In this document: in pieces, positions 33,881 through 42,892 of the stretch
How positions within the stretch are numbered: position 1 is the first letter of the stretch
How the letters are laid out: the number at the start of each line of letters is the position of its first letter
Assembly (NCBI RefSeq): GCF_030444335.1
Contig: NZ_CP128595.1
Coordinates: forward strand, 2,246,501 to 2,310,500
DNA: 64,000 nucleotides
Direction of reading: 5' to 3'
DNA from: Polaribacter huanghezhanensis
GTDB taxonomy: Bacteria > Bacteroidota > Bacteroidia > Flavobacteriales > Flavobacteriaceae
Made by a program: the position numbers and the translations under genes
Notes under the pieces: generated by a model
Seen by the model: only the letters and a program-made list of their open reading frames with translations
Told to the model about the DNA's origin: nothing
Database searches by the model: none

Positions 33881-34537
33881 CTAATGTAACATCGCTTCTT
33901 TTTTCAATAATTCAGGAAACTTCTTTTTAAACCGATTTAATCTCGGTATTGAAACATTTTTCACATACGGATTGTTCGGATTCAGTTTTTCATAATTTTG
34001 ATGATATGCTTCTGCTGGATAAAAGTGCTGCAACTTGGTAACTTCTGTAACAATTTTTCCGTTGTAATATGAATTGTTTAATTCTTTAATGTGCTTTTCA
34101 ATAATCTCTTTTTCAGAAGCATTTGTGTAAAAAGCAATGGATCTGTATTGGGTTCCAAAATCTGGATATTGACCATTTTTTGTGGTTGGATCATGAGAAC
34201 CAAAAAATACTTTTACCAATGTTTTAAAACTCACTTTTTTAGGATCATAATACACAGCAACCGACTCTGCATGCCCTGTTTTTCCTGTTCCAATTGATTG
34301 ATACGTTGGATTTTTTGTAAATCCGCCAGCGTAACCAGAAACGACTTCTTCTACTCCATCAACACTTTCAAAGATTGCCTCAACACACCAAAAACATCCG
34401 CTTGCGAAATAAGCAATTTTTACTTCTTGATTTTGAAATTTGTGTATTGTTTGTTGTTCAGAAGAATTGGAAAAACTCATCAATAAGAAGAACAAAAAAG
34501 TAAAAATTACAGTGTAAAAAGGTTTTATAAATTTCAT
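33881..34537 (-). CDS. msrA: Peptide methionine (S)-S-oxide reductase, exported
   Basis: A 218-residue MsrA with an N-terminal signal sequence (MKFIKPFYTVIFTFLFFLLMSF), so it repairs oxidised methionine in the periplasm or envelope. The catalytic Cys48 is in ASGCFWCVEAIFE, followed by GYAGG, HAESVAVYYDP, FFGSHDPTTKNGQYPDFGTQYRS and the AEAYHQNY motif. No MsrB domain is fused. Resolving Cys residues at the C-terminus are not seen. It is convergent with the second acyl-CoA ligase. Confidence 0.95.
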   Translation of the reverse strand: MKFIKPFYTVIFTFLFFLLMSFSNSSEQQTIHKFQNQEVKIAYFASGCFWCVEAIFESVDGVEEVVSGYAGGFTKNPTYQSIGTGKTGHAESVAVYYDPKKVSFKTLVKVFFGSHDPTTKNGQYPDFGTQYRSIAFYTNASEKEIIEKHIKELNNSYYNGKIVTEVTKLQHFYPAEAYHQNYEKLNPNNPYVKNVSIPRLNRFKKKFPELLKKEAMLH

Positions 34538-34626
34538 GATATCGATTTCTATTTTTCAACTTGGTCGTAAGATAAAAAGAAATCATACAATTGTTAAAAA
34601 CTTTAGCAATCCAAATACAAGTTTAG

Positions 34627-34657
34627 TTGTAAAACACTCTCGAGTTACTTACATTTG
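34627..34657 (+). promoter_or_regulatory. Complete promoter of dnaX (TTG-N20-TACATTTG)
   Basis: TTG at 34627-34629 and TACATTTG at 34650-34657 are 20 bases apart, matching the Bacteroidetes consensus. The ATG is 24 bases after the -7 box, giving a leader of about 20 bases. Confidence 0.7.
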
Positions 34658-34681
34658 TTTCTATAAAGAAATGATGATTTC

Positions 34682-36376
34682 ATGGAACAATTTATAGTAT
34701 CTGCACGTAAATATAGACCACAAGTTTTTGCTGATGTTGTTGGACAACAAGCAATTACTAATACGTTAGAAAATGCTATAAAAAACAATCACTTAGCACA
34801 AGCATTATTGTTTACAGGTCCGCGTGGAGTTGGAAAAACATCGTGTGCACGGATTTTAGCAAAACAAATAAATCAAGCAGGAACCATAACTACAGATGAT
34901 GAAGATTTTGCTTTTAATATTTTTGAATTAGATGCTGCATCAAACAATTCCGTGGATGACATCAGAAATTTAACAGATCAAGTTCGCATTCCGCCACAAA
35001 CAGGAAAGTATAAGGTTTATATTATTGATGAAGTTCACATGCTTTCTTCAAGTGCTTTTAATGCCTTCTTAAAAACATTAGAAGAACCGCCAGCACACGC
35101 AATTTTTATTTTAGCAACTACAGAAAAACATAAAATAATTCCGACGATTTTATCGCGTTGTCAAATTTTTGATTTTAAAAGAATTGGCGTTTTAGATGCA
35201 AAAAATTACTTAAAAGTGATTGCTGAAAAAGAAGGAATTACTGCGGATGATGATGCATTGCATATTATCGCTCAGAAAGCAGATGGAGCCATGAGAGATG
35301 CCTTGTCAATTTTTGATAGAGTCGTAAGTTTTTCTGGAGATAAACTAACAAGAGAAGCCGTTACGGAAAATTTAAACGTGTTAGATTACGATGTGTATTT
35401 TAACATTACAAATTTAATTTTAGAAAACAAGATTCCAGAAATTTTAGTAGCCTTTAACGAGGTATTATCAAAAGGTTTTGAAGGACATCATTTTATCAAC
35501 GGCTTGGCTTCTCATTTTAGAGATTTATTAGTTGCCAAAGACAAAGCTACTATTGATTTATTAGAGGTTGGAGATGCTGCAAAAAAGAAATATTTAGAGC
35601 AGTCTACCAAAGCTAATGTACCTTTTTTAGTGGCTGCGATAAATAAAGCAAACGATTGCGATTTAAGTTATAGAGCTAGTAAAAATCAACGATTGTTGGT
35701 TGAATTAACGTTAATGCAAATTGCCTCTATCACTTTTGATGGAGAAAAAAAAAAATCAGCTAACTACATAATTCCGGCTACATTTTTCACCTCAATTTCT
35801 CCAGTTGCAAAAGCAATTACAGTTAAAAGTAAAAAAGTTATTGCTACAATTGAAGCACCTAAAACACCAATTCAGAAAGTTGTTTTACCACCAAAACCAG
35901 TTCTTAAAAATGTAACCAGAAGAACTTCTTCATTATCTTTAAAAAGTGTTCACTTAAAGAAAGAAGACAAAAAAGAAGTAATTATTGATGAGAATTTTGA
36001 CAATCATCCAAAAGATGCTTTTACACAAAAAGAACTTGAAAAAGCGTGGAAATTATATCATACAAAATTAATTAAAAGCGGTCAAAAAAGCATTGCAGCC
36101 ACTTTTAATGCGGACCTTCCTGTTTTAAACGAAAACTTTACAATTAGCCTAACATTACCAAATTCGTTAATGCAAAATCAAATTGAAAAAGAAAAACCAA
36201 AACTTATAAAACACCTAAGAAGTACTTTAAATAATTACGGAATTGAACTATTAATTATTGTAAATGAAACAGTTACCAAAAAATTTGCGTACACACCTCA
36301 AGAAAAATACGAGAAATTATTAGAGAAAAACCCTGTAATGGCAAAATTAAAAGATGTATTTAAATTAGACGTATAA
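34682..36376 (+). CDS. dnaX: DNA polymerase III subunit gamma/tau
   Basis: A 564-residue clamp-loader ATPase. Walker A GPRGVGKTS (46-54), LDAASNNSVDDIR, Walker B IIDEVHMLS, EPPAHAIFILATTE and the sensor segment DGAMRDALSIFDR are all present. The Cys-rich zinc module normally between the Walker A helix and FELDAASNN is replaced by a short acidic loop (TITTDDEDFAFNIF), as is usual in Flavobacteriia. The C-terminal third is the variable tau part, Lys-rich at about 400-440, ending in a short helical domain. A polyA run (35749-35756) lies in the gene, but no frameshift is needed to read the long form. Confidence 0.95.
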   Translation: MEQFIVSARKYRPQVFADVVGQQAITNTLENAIKNNHLAQALLFTGPRGVGKTSCARILAKQINQAGTITTDDEDFAFNIFELDAASNNSVDDIRNLTDQVRIPPQTGKYKVYIIDEVHMLSSSAFNAFLKTLEEPPAHAIFILATTEKHKIIPTILSRCQIFDFKRIGVLDAKNYLKVIAEKEGITADDDALHIIAQKADGAMRDALSIFDRVVSFSGDKLTREAVTENLNVLDYDVYFNITNLILENKIPEILVAFNEVLSKGFEGHHFINGLASHFRDLLVAKDKATIDLLEVGDAAKKKYLEQSTKANVPFLVAAINKANDCDLSYRASKNQRLLVELTLMQIASITFDGEKKKSANYIIPATFFTSISPVAKAITVKSKKVIATIEAPKTPIQKVVLPPKPVLKNVTRRTSSLSLKSVHLKKEDKKEVIIDENFDNHPKDAFTQKELEKAWKLYHTKLIKSGQKSIAATFNADLPVLNENFTISLTLPNSLMQNQIEKEKPKLIKHLRSTLNNYGIELLIIVNETVTKKFAYTPQEKYEKLLEKNPVMAKLKDVFKLDV

Positions 36377-36426
36377 TTTGCGTAGCGTTGTTTAATTTAT
36401 ATCTTTAGCTGAATTAAATCAAGCCA

Positions 36427-38346
36427 ATGCCAATAAAATCAGTACTTATCTTTTTAATCGGATTTATAATTGTTGCAATTGCGGCAAATCAAGTTGCTAA
36501 AGTTTTTCAAAAAATAAAATTTCCGCTGATTACTGGCTTAATTATTACAGGAATTATTGCGGGTTCTTCAGTGCTCAATTTTATTCCTACTGATGCCATA
36601 GATAAATTACATTTTTTAAACGAAATTGCGCTTGCTATCATTGCATTTTCTGCGGGCTCTGAATTGTATTTAAACGATTTAAGAAGCAGAATACAAAGTA
36701 TAAAATGGATGACAATCGGTCAACTCATCATCACTTTTGTTGCCTCTTCAATTACCATCTATTTTGTAGCAGATTCAATTCCGTTTATGGCAGATTTATC
36801 AGCAAAATCTAAAGTTGCTATTGCTATTTTATTCGGAACTATTTTTGTGGCTCGCTCACCTTCATCAGCAATTGCAGTAATTAATGAAATGCGGGCAAAT
36901 GGTCCTTTTACAAAAACGGTAATGGGCGTAACAGTTGTAAAAGATGTATTGGTTATTATTCTTTTTGCAGTTTGTTTTTCTATTGCAAAAGCATTTATAA
37001 ATGAAGAAGAAATTGGTTTCTTCTTTTTAGTGATTTTGTCTTTAGAATTGCTTGCTTCATTTATCATTGGATATCTTTTAGGAAAATTATTACAAGTTCC
37101 TTTTGTTTATAAAATTCCGCATAGTTTAAAAGCCTTTTTAATTGTAGCCATAGGTTATGGAGTGTATATTTTTGCATATTATGTAAAATTAGAAACGTCT
37201 ATTTATTTACATCATGAATTTGTTTTAGAGCCGCTTTTAATTTGTATTATTGGTAGTTTTACACTCACAAATTACAGCAAACACAGAATAGAATTTTCTG
37301 AGTTATTACACGAAATTAGTCCATTTATTTACATCATTTTCTTTACATTAACTGGTGCTTCTTTATCATTACAAGTTTTATATAGTGTGTTCGGAATTGC
37401 ATTTGGCTTGTTCTTTTTACGATTAATTACTATGTTTTTTGGTGGATTATTTGGAGTTTATGCAGCTAAAGACAAGAAAGAATATCGGTTTATTGCTTGG
37501 ATGCCTTATTTAACGCAAGCGGGTGTTGCATTGGGTTTAGCGACCATTGTTGCCAATGAATTTCCAACCTGGGGGCACGAGTTTGAAACCATCGTTATTG
37601 CCATTATTGTAATCAATCAATTGATTGGACCACCATTATTTAAATGGGCTTTAAACTTTGTAAAAGAAAGTCATACCAAAGCAAGTTTACAAAAATTTGA
37701 CGGCACAAGAGATGCGGTGATCTTTGGAGTTGAGAGTCAATCTTTGGCGTTGGCAAATCAATTAGAAAAAAATAAATGGGAAACTAGAATTGTAGGATTT
37801 GATGCAACTGATTTTCATAAAGAAACAGAGTATGATTACATTCATTTAGAAGATATTTCGTTACAAAGTATTTTAACACTTCAATTAGAAAAAACAGAAG
37901 GAATTATTTTAATGTTAAGTGATGAAAAAAACTATCAACTGGCAGAAATCATTTACGAAAACATTGGCACAGCAAATGTGGTTGTTCGCTTAAATAAAAG
38001 AGAAAATTTTGATAAATTCCATAAACTAGGAGCTTTAATTATAGAACCAGCAACCGCATTGGTAAGTTTGTTAGATCATTTTGTGCGTTCTCCGAATGCT
38101 ACTTCTCTCTTACTTGGCATGGACGAAGGTCAAGATTCTATGGATATTGAAATCAGAAATCAAGATATCCACGGAATGCGTTTACGTGATTTACGTTTGC
38201 CTTCAGACGTGTTGGTTTTATCGGTAAAAAGAAAAGGGCAATTGTTAGTTTCTCACGGTTATACCCGATTGCGTTTGGGTGATATTATGACCTTGGTAGG
38301 TTCTGAAACCAGCTTAGAAGAATTAAAATTTAAGTTTGATACTTAA
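36427..38346 (+). CDS. CPA2-type monovalent cation:proton antiporter with TrkA domains
   Basis: A 639-residue membrane protein. Residues 1-410 contain about 12 hydrophobic segments of the KefB/GerN-like exchanger fold, starting VLIFLIGFIIVAIAANQV and including FGTIFVARSPSSAIAVINEM. Residues about 425-545 are a nucleotide-binding TrkA-N-like domain (RDAVIFGVESQSLALANQLEKN), and about 570-635 a TrkA-C domain (RLGDIMTLVGSETSLEEL). It should exchange K+ or Na+ for protons under control of a cytosolic nucleotide. The Rossmann glycine motif is weak (FGVESQS instead of GxGxxG). Confidence 0.85.
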   Translation: MPIKSVLIFLIGFIIVAIAANQVAKVFQKIKFPLITGLIITGIIAGSSVLNFIPTDAIDKLHFLNEIALAIIAFSAGSELYLNDLRSRIQSIKWMTIGQLIITFVASSITIYFVADSIPFMADLSAKSKVAIAILFGTIFVARSPSSAIAVINEMRANGPFTKTVMGVTVVKDVLVIILFAVCFSIAKAFINEEEIGFFFLVILSLELLASFIIGYLLGKLLQVPFVYKIPHSLKAFLIVAIGYGVYIFAYYVKLETSIYLHHEFVLEPLLICIIGSFTLTNYSKHRIEFSELLHEISPFIYIIFFTLTGASLSLQVLYSVFGIAFGLFFLRLITMFFGGLFGVYAAKDKKEYRFIAWMPYLTQAGVALGLATIVANEFPTWGHEFETIVIAIIVINQLIGPPLFKWALNFVKESHTKASLQKFDGTRDAVIFGVESQSLALANQLEKNKWETRIVGFDATDFHKETEYDYIHLEDISLQSILTLQLEKTEGIILMLSDEKNYQLAEIIYENIGTANVVVRLNKRENFDKFHKLGALIIEPATALVSLLDHFVRSPNATSLLLGMDEGQDSMDIEIRNQDIHGMRLRDLRLPSDVLVLSVKRKGQLLVSHGYTRLRLGDIMTLVGSETSLEELKFKFDT

Positions 38347-38410
38347 TAAATAAGATAAAAGACCGCTTTGCTTTTAGCAAAAAAGATGAATGACTAAATA
38401 TATTGTTTTT

Positions 38411-39190
38411 ATGAAAAAAATAATTACATATTGCATACTACTACTCTCTTTTGCCTGTTTCTCTCAACAAAAAAACACAAAAAAATATAGTTTGCGTAAA
38501 TACGCACATGTAAAATCTTTTTACAAAGGAATGTCTAAAAAAGCTACTACATTATGCTTAGACAATAATATTCCGCCTGCAGCATTATTAGCTATTACAG
38601 GTTTAGAATCTGGTTGGGATAGCGGTTATATTGGGCAAATTACAGGAAACATTTTAAGTTTAGGAACCAGAAGAGGCGATACAGAATTGCCTGCTTTACG
38701 TTTGCCAAGGGCACTAAAAACAAAAAAGATTTTATTTGATTCTTTAGAGATTCTAAAGTATTCTAAAAAGGAATTAAAATGGGAAAATAGACCCGAAAGT
38801 TTAAAAAAAGATTACCGTCCAAAATCGATTGCTGGCACAAAATATAAATTGGGATATTTTAAACACAATCCAACAGCAAAAGCAAATGCTCATGTGGCAA
38901 ATATTAAAGATTTTGTTACTGTATTTATCGGAAGAAAAAGCAGGATAAAAGCATATCGAGAAACTCGTAAAAAAATGGATGCTTTGGTTGCTAAACATGG
39001 CAAAAGCATTTTACTCAAAGAACAAACTGCTATTGATTTTATCAACGGAATTGGCGGAAAATTGAACTCGTATAATTATAGAAAAACGTGGCCTAAAAAA
39101 GTGATTTACATCATTAAAAATGCTGGATTAACATCACTTACAAAACAATTAAACAAAGGAGTTTCTTTTGATAAAAGTTGGAGCAATTAA
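38411..39190 (+). CDS. Glucosaminidase-like peptidoglycan hydrolase
   Basis: A 259-residue protein if started at the ATG at 38411, which gives a signal peptide (MKKIITYCILLLSFACFSQ); an in-frame ATG exists 7 codons earlier. Residues about 35-110 look like a glucosaminidase/lysozyme-like fold, with NNIPPAALLAITGLESGWDSGYIGQITGNILSLG carrying the expected catalytic-type Glu in LESGW. The remainder is basic (pI clearly high) and has the segment RKTWPKKVIYIIKNAGL. It should act on cell wall in the periplasm. Its stop overlaps the convergent antiporter gene by 4 bases. Confidence 0.65.
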   Translation: MKKIITYCILLLSFACFSQQKNTKKYSLRKYAHVKSFYKGMSKKATTLCLDNNIPPAALLAITGLESGWDSGYIGQITGNILSLGTRRGDTELPALRLPRALKTKKILFDSLEILKYSKKELKWENRPESLKKDYRPKSIAGTKYKLGYFKHNPTAKANAHVANIKDFVTVFIGRKSRIKAYRETRKKMDALVAKHGKSILLKEQTAIDFINGIGGKLNSYNYRKTWPKKVIYIIKNAGLTSLTKQLNKGVSFDKSWSN

Positions 39191-41010
39191 AATTCTAATG
39201 TCTTTCCTAAATACATTAACATATTTCCTTTTTCTACATTCATTTTTTCTGAATACGAAGAAATAATATGTATCACACCATCGTTGCTTTTTACAAATAC
39301 TGGAATCGAAGCAATTTCTGCATTTAACTTTCCAATTTTAGTAATATAATCTTCATTAGAAAGTATTTCTACTTCGTTAACTTTTGGATTCTCTCTTACA
39401 ACTTCACTTAAATTAATAAAATCATCGGTATGAGAAAACAAGCCAATTTCAGGAGTTCCATCTGGGTTTTTCATTTCGTCTGATGAAATTAAACGAAACG
39501 CTCCTTGTTCGCCAAAATGTTTTTTATATTTTGATAAAGCATATTCATTTACAACAGAACTTCCGGTTAAAGACATTAAATAGCCAATATCATTTAGTTC
39601 TATGTTTTCCGATAAATCATCGTCATAAACACTTGCTTCAATTGCTTCTAAATGCATTGCTTCTGCTTTTTTAATATGATTTGGATTGCTATCAATCAAC
39701 ACTACTCTTCTATCGTTTTGCTTCAAATAAGAAGCAATTAAACGCGAAGCTGGCGAAGCACCAATAATTAAAATTCCGTCTGATGAAGTTAAAAATACAC
39801 CAACAATTTTAGCAAAAACTCGTGCAGTTGTTGCGTTTAATAAAACGGTTCCGAGTACAATCATAAATACCAAAGGCGTAATGTATTCTGCGCCTTCAAC
39901 TCCTTGTTTCAATAATTTACTTCCAAATAAAGATGCAATTCCTGCCGCTACAATTCCTCTTGGACCAACCCAACTGATAAATAATTTTTCATTAACTTTT
40001 AATTTCGAATTATGCGTACTTAAAAAAACTGCTAACGGTCTAATTACAAAAACGATAACTGCAAATAAAACACCCGTTTTCCAATTATACAACAGCATTA
40101 AATCTTTAATATCAATATTTGCTGCAAGCAAGATAAACAGAATAGAAACGAGTAAAAGACTTAGCGATTCTTTAAAATACAATAACTCTTTGATGTTTTT
40201 TAATTTTCCGTTTCCTAAAACCATTCCCATAACAACCACCGCTAATAAACCAGATTCGTGCGCAAAAACTTCTGACTCCACAAAAACCAATAATACGGTT
40301 GATAATGATACGACGTTTAATAAATAATGTGGAATTAATTTTTTATTGATGACGAATGCCAGCGCATGTGCAAAGGTAAATCCGAAGGATGTTCCGAATA
40401 ATAATATTTTACCAAATTCCATAAAAGCAGTTTTTGTAAAACCGCTATCGCCACCAACGCTTATAAATTCAAAAACCAACACAGCAACTAAAGCTCCAAT
40501 TGGATCAATTAAAATTCCTTCCCATTTTAACACGGCAGAAACATCTTTCTTTAATGGAATATTTCTTAGAATTGGTGTAATAACTGTAGGTCCTGTAACG
40601 ATTATCAACCCAGAAAAAAGAAAGGAAATTTCCCAACTTAAATGAAAAAGATAATGTGCTAAAACTCCAGCTCCAAAAAAGGTGACTGCAGAGCCAATGG
40701 TAATTAATTTTGTAATTGAAGGTCCAACATTTTTAATTTCATCGCGTTTCAAGGTCAATCCGCCTTCAAAAAGGATTACACTAATTGCAAGAGAAACAAA
40801 ATAATACAAACCATCTCCAGGAAATAATCCTTTTTTACCATTCCAAATAGGTTCAATCCATTTAGAACCGTCTTCGGTCAAGAATTCAGCTGCAATTGGC
40901 CCAACAAATAAACCAATTAATATTAATGGTAAAATTGCTGGAATTTTAAATTTCCACGCAACCCACTGTGCTAATATTCCTAAAATAATTATTCCTGCTA
41001 ATTCTATCAT
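39187..41010 (-). CDS. CPA1-type Na+/H+ antiporter with TrkA-N domain
   Basis: A 607-residue membrane protein of the NhaP/CPA1 class. The first 390 residues hold about 12 hydrophobic segments, including VILFEGGLTLKRDEIKNVG and GLIIVTGPTVITPILRNIPL, the conserved NhaP-type cores, and FISWVGPRGIVAAGIASLF. Residues about 400-520 are a Rossmann TrkA-N-like domain (ILIIGASPASRLIASYLKQN, VVLIDSNPNHIKKAE). It is a different family from the antiporter at 36427, and the two are convergent around the glucosaminidase-like gene. Likely exports Na+ in a marine setting. Confidence 0.88.
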   Translation of the reverse strand: MIELAGIIILGILAQWVAWKFKIPAILPLILIGLFVGPIAAEFLTEDGSKWIEPIWNGKKGLFPGDGLYYFVSLAISVILFEGGLTLKRDEIKNVGPSITKLITIGSAVTFFGAGVLAHYLFHLSWEISFLFSGLIIVTGPTVITPILRNIPLKKDVSAVLKWEGILIDPIGALVAVLVFEFISVGGDSGFTKTAFMEFGKILLFGTSFGFTFAHALAFVINKKLIPHYLLNVVSLSTVLLVFVESEVFAHESGLLAVVVMGMVLGNGKLKNIKELLYFKESLSLLLVSILFILLAANIDIKDLMLLYNWKTGVLFAVIVFVIRPLAVFLSTHNSKLKVNEKLFISWVGPRGIVAAGIASLFGSKLLKQGVEGAEYITPLVFMIVLGTVLLNATTARVFAKIVGVFLTSSDGILIIGASPASRLIASYLKQNDRRVVLIDSNPNHIKKAEAMHLEAIEASVYDDDLSENIELNDIGYLMSLTGSSVVNEYALSKYKKHFGEQGAFRLISSDEMKNPDGTPEIGLFSHTDDFINLSEVVRENPKVNEVEILSNEDYITKIGKLNAEIASIPVFVKSNDGVIHIISSYSEKMNVEKGNMLMYLGKTLEF

Positions 41011-41083
41011 AGTTCACAAATATAGAAACGGAAAGATAAAAAAAAAAGAAGTATCTCAAGACAATCTACCATTAAATAATCAT

Positions 41084-41091
41084 TAGTTTTG
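41084..41091 (+). promoter_or_regulatory. -7 box (TAGTTTTG) of miaE
   Basis: An exact TAnnTTTG match 22 bases before the miaE ATG. Confidence 0.5.
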
Positions 41092-41113
41092 TAATTCAAT
41101 ATTTCAACAATTT

Positions 41114-41695
41114 ATGTTAGGATTACAGTTTGAAACCGAAACTTCTTGGGCAGAAATAGCCAAAGATAATTTACAGCAAATATTAACAGATCATGCATTC
41201 TTAGAACAAAAAGCGGCTTCAAATGCAGTTTCTTTGATTATCAATTATTCTGAGGAAACAAAATTGGTACAAGCAATGAGCAAAATTGCCATTGAAGAAA
41301 TGGAGCATTTTAAAATGGTACACGATTTTATGGTAAAACGTGGAATGGTTTTAGGACGAGAACAAAAAAACGATTATGCTATTCAACTGATGAAATTCTT
41401 CAAAAAAACGGGTGACAGAAAAGAAGCATTAATTCAGCGTTTATTAATTGCTGCGTTGATTGAAGCGAGAAGTTGCGAACGATTTAAAGTGTTTTCTGAA
41501 AATATGGAAGACAAAGAGTTATCAAAATTCTATAAAGATTTAATGATTTCTGAAGCCAATCATTATACTGTGTTTTTAGGTTTTGCTCGCGAATATGAAG
41601 AAAGAAAAACTGTTGACAAACTATGGTGTTCTTTATTAAAGTTTGAAGCAGAAATGATGAGAAATCGTGGAACAGAAGCGAAAGTTCATGGGTAA
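41114..41695 (+). CDS. miaE: tRNA 2-methylthio-N6-isopentenyladenosine hydroxylase
   Basis: A 193-residue di-iron, ferritin-like hydroxylase that adds a hydroxyl to the isopentenyl chain at tRNA position 37. Iron-ligand motifs are visible: the first Glu in HAFLEQKAASNA, EEMEHF (about 61-66), EARSCERF (about 120) and EANHYTVF (about 150). Length matches MiaE. The MiaA and MiaB partners are not in the window. It is followed by a short hairpin-type repeat and then the DUF4268 gene. Confidence 0.88.
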   Translation: MLGLQFETETSWAEIAKDNLQQILTDHAFLEQKAASNAVSLIINYSEETKLVQAMSKIAIEEMEHFKMVHDFMVKRGMVLGREQKNDYAIQLMKFFKKTGDRKEALIQRLLIAALIEARSCERFKVFSENMEDKELSKFYKDLMISEANHYTVFLGFAREYEERKTVDKLWCSLLKFEAEMMRNRGTEAKVHG

Positions 41696-41709
41696 AATCC
41701 CATCTTAAT

Positions 41710-41724
41710 CTTCCCAAAGGGAAG
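41710..41724. repeat. Short palindrome CTTCCC-AAA-GGGAAG
   Basis: A perfect 6-bp stem with a 3-base loop, 15 bases after the miaE stop. It may be a weak terminator or a fragment of a dispersed repeat. Confidence 0.5.
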
Positions 41725-41761
41725 AAATTTTCACTCTTGAATTTGAAACTAATAAAAATAA

Positions 41762-42199
41762 ATGTTTAGTAAAGAAGAAGCTGCACAACTTAGAAAAGAC
41801 TTTTGGATTGCTTTCGGAAAATCATTTCCTAGAAAATGGATCAAATACAATACACAAATTAAAGGTTTTTCTTTTAAGTTTGTTGCAGAACGCAAACAAG
41901 CAATGGTTGTGTTGGATATTGAACATCCTTATGAAATACAGAACGAATTGTTGTTTGAGCAACTCCATTCTTTAAAATCAATTTTAACTGAACAATATCT
42001 TTCTGAAGTGATTTTTGATAAGCAATACGAATTAGATTCTGGTAAAATTATTCATCGTGTTTATGTAAAATATCCAAATAAATTTAGCATTTACAATAAA
42101 AATTCTTGGCAAGAATGTTTTGAATTTTTTGTCAAAAGCATGGAACAGTTTGAGTTGTTCTTTTACGAATACGAAGAGTATATCAAACAAGCGATATAA
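41762..42199 (+). CDS. DUF4268 domain-containing protein
   Basis: A 145-residue soluble protein. The opening MFSKEEAAQLRKDFWIAFGKSFP and the DIEHPYEIQNELLFEQLHSLKSIL segment are typical of DUF4268. The family is also found fused to restriction and nuclease-like domains, but this member is standalone and has no catalytic motif I can point to. No signal peptide. It is 66 bases after miaE. Confidence 0.75.
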   Translation: MFSKEEAAQLRKDFWIAFGKSFPRKWIKYNTQIKGFSFKFVAERKQAMVVLDIEHPYEIQNELLFEQLHSLKSILTEQYLSEVIFDKQYELDSGKIIHRVYVKYPNKFSIYNKNSWQECFEFFVKSMEQFELFFYEYEEYIKQAI

Positions 42200-42214
42200 T
42201 ATACATCTTTAGTT

Positions 42215-42445
42215 TTGTCATTCCTGCGGAAGCAGGAATCTAAACGACACAAAATAAAAGCTCCGAAACTTTCAATAAAACAAATTCTTCATAAATAAGC
42301 TTGCGTTAAGGATTGCAGTGGAAATCCTTTTTATGTCAGTTTGAGTATCACGCCAAAGCATGATGTATCGAGAACAAATAAAAAGATTGCAATGAAAAGC
42401 CTGACCTTACGTAGCTTTTGCGAAGTAAGGGAACGCCCAGCTTTT
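42215..42445. repeat. Composite dispersed repeat between convergent genes
   Basis: The 250-base gap carries TGTCATTCCTGCGGAAGCAGGAATC (with the stem CCTGC/GCAGG), a GTCAGTTTGAGTATC / GTATCGAGAAC pair related to R1 ends, and a paired GCTTGCGTTAAGGATTGCAGTGG / AAAGATTGCAATGAAAAGCCTGACC sequence. These are styles of repeat widespread in Bacteroidetes intergenic DNA. There is no coding capacity of note. Confidence 0.65.
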
Positions 42446-42450
42446 TATTA

Positions 42451-42789
42451 TTATTTTATAAACTGAATGCTAAAAGGATAATTTGGCGCTTCGTTATTGT
42501 TTGCTCTGATGGCATTTATAACTGGAAAAATCAAGTAGAAAATTCCGATAATAATAAATCCAACAATTCCTAATCCTAAAAATAAAATTAAAGGAATACA
42601 GATTAAAATGTAAATAAACATTGAAATTCTAAAGTTTAAAATTGCTTTTCCGTGTGTATCCATTCCGTAAACTTCATCTTTCTTTACAATCCATAAAATT
42701 AATGGAACAATAAATCCACCAATCCTAGAAACAAAATCTAATAACTGGCTTAAATGTGTTAATACGAGTAATTGTTTGTTTTCTTTCAT
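42451..42789 (-). CDS. DUF4870 (Tic20-like) small membrane protein
   Basis: A 112-residue protein with three to four hydrophobic segments: about 10-33 (including RIGGFIVPLILWIVKKD), 50-72 (FRISMFIYILICIPLILFL) and 74-95. The sequence MDTHGKAILNFRIS is the usual DUF4870 signature. It is a polytopic inner-membrane protein of unknown role. It is divergent from mnmE. Confidence 0.85.
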   Translation of the reverse strand: MKENKQLLVLTHLSQLLDFVSRIGGFIVPLILWIVKKDEVYGMDTHGKAILNFRISMFIYILICIPLILFLGLGIVGFIIIGIFYLIFPVINAIRANNNEAPNYPFSIQFIK

Positions 42790-42880
42790 CTTGATAAATT
42801 TTAGTAGTTGATCTATTAATAAGACTACAAAAATTGTGTTTTGTTACAAAATTTGAGTTTTTCAAACTAATTTAACTACG

Positions 42881-42888
42881 TATATTTG
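42881..42888 (+). promoter_or_regulatory. -7 box (TATATTTG) placed for a leaderless mnmE transcript
   Basis: TATATTTG is followed after only 4 bases by the mnmE ATG at 42893. With transcription starting about 4-6 bases after the box, the mRNA would begin at or next to the start codon. Confidence 0.6.
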
Positions 42889-42892
42889 TGCC

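Noticed and set aside
34682-36376. Programmed frameshift in dnaX producing a short gamma form
   Set aside because: There is a run of A residues near 35749, but no stop soon after the shift with the needed stem-loop signal that I could confirm. The long tau-like form is read without a shift.
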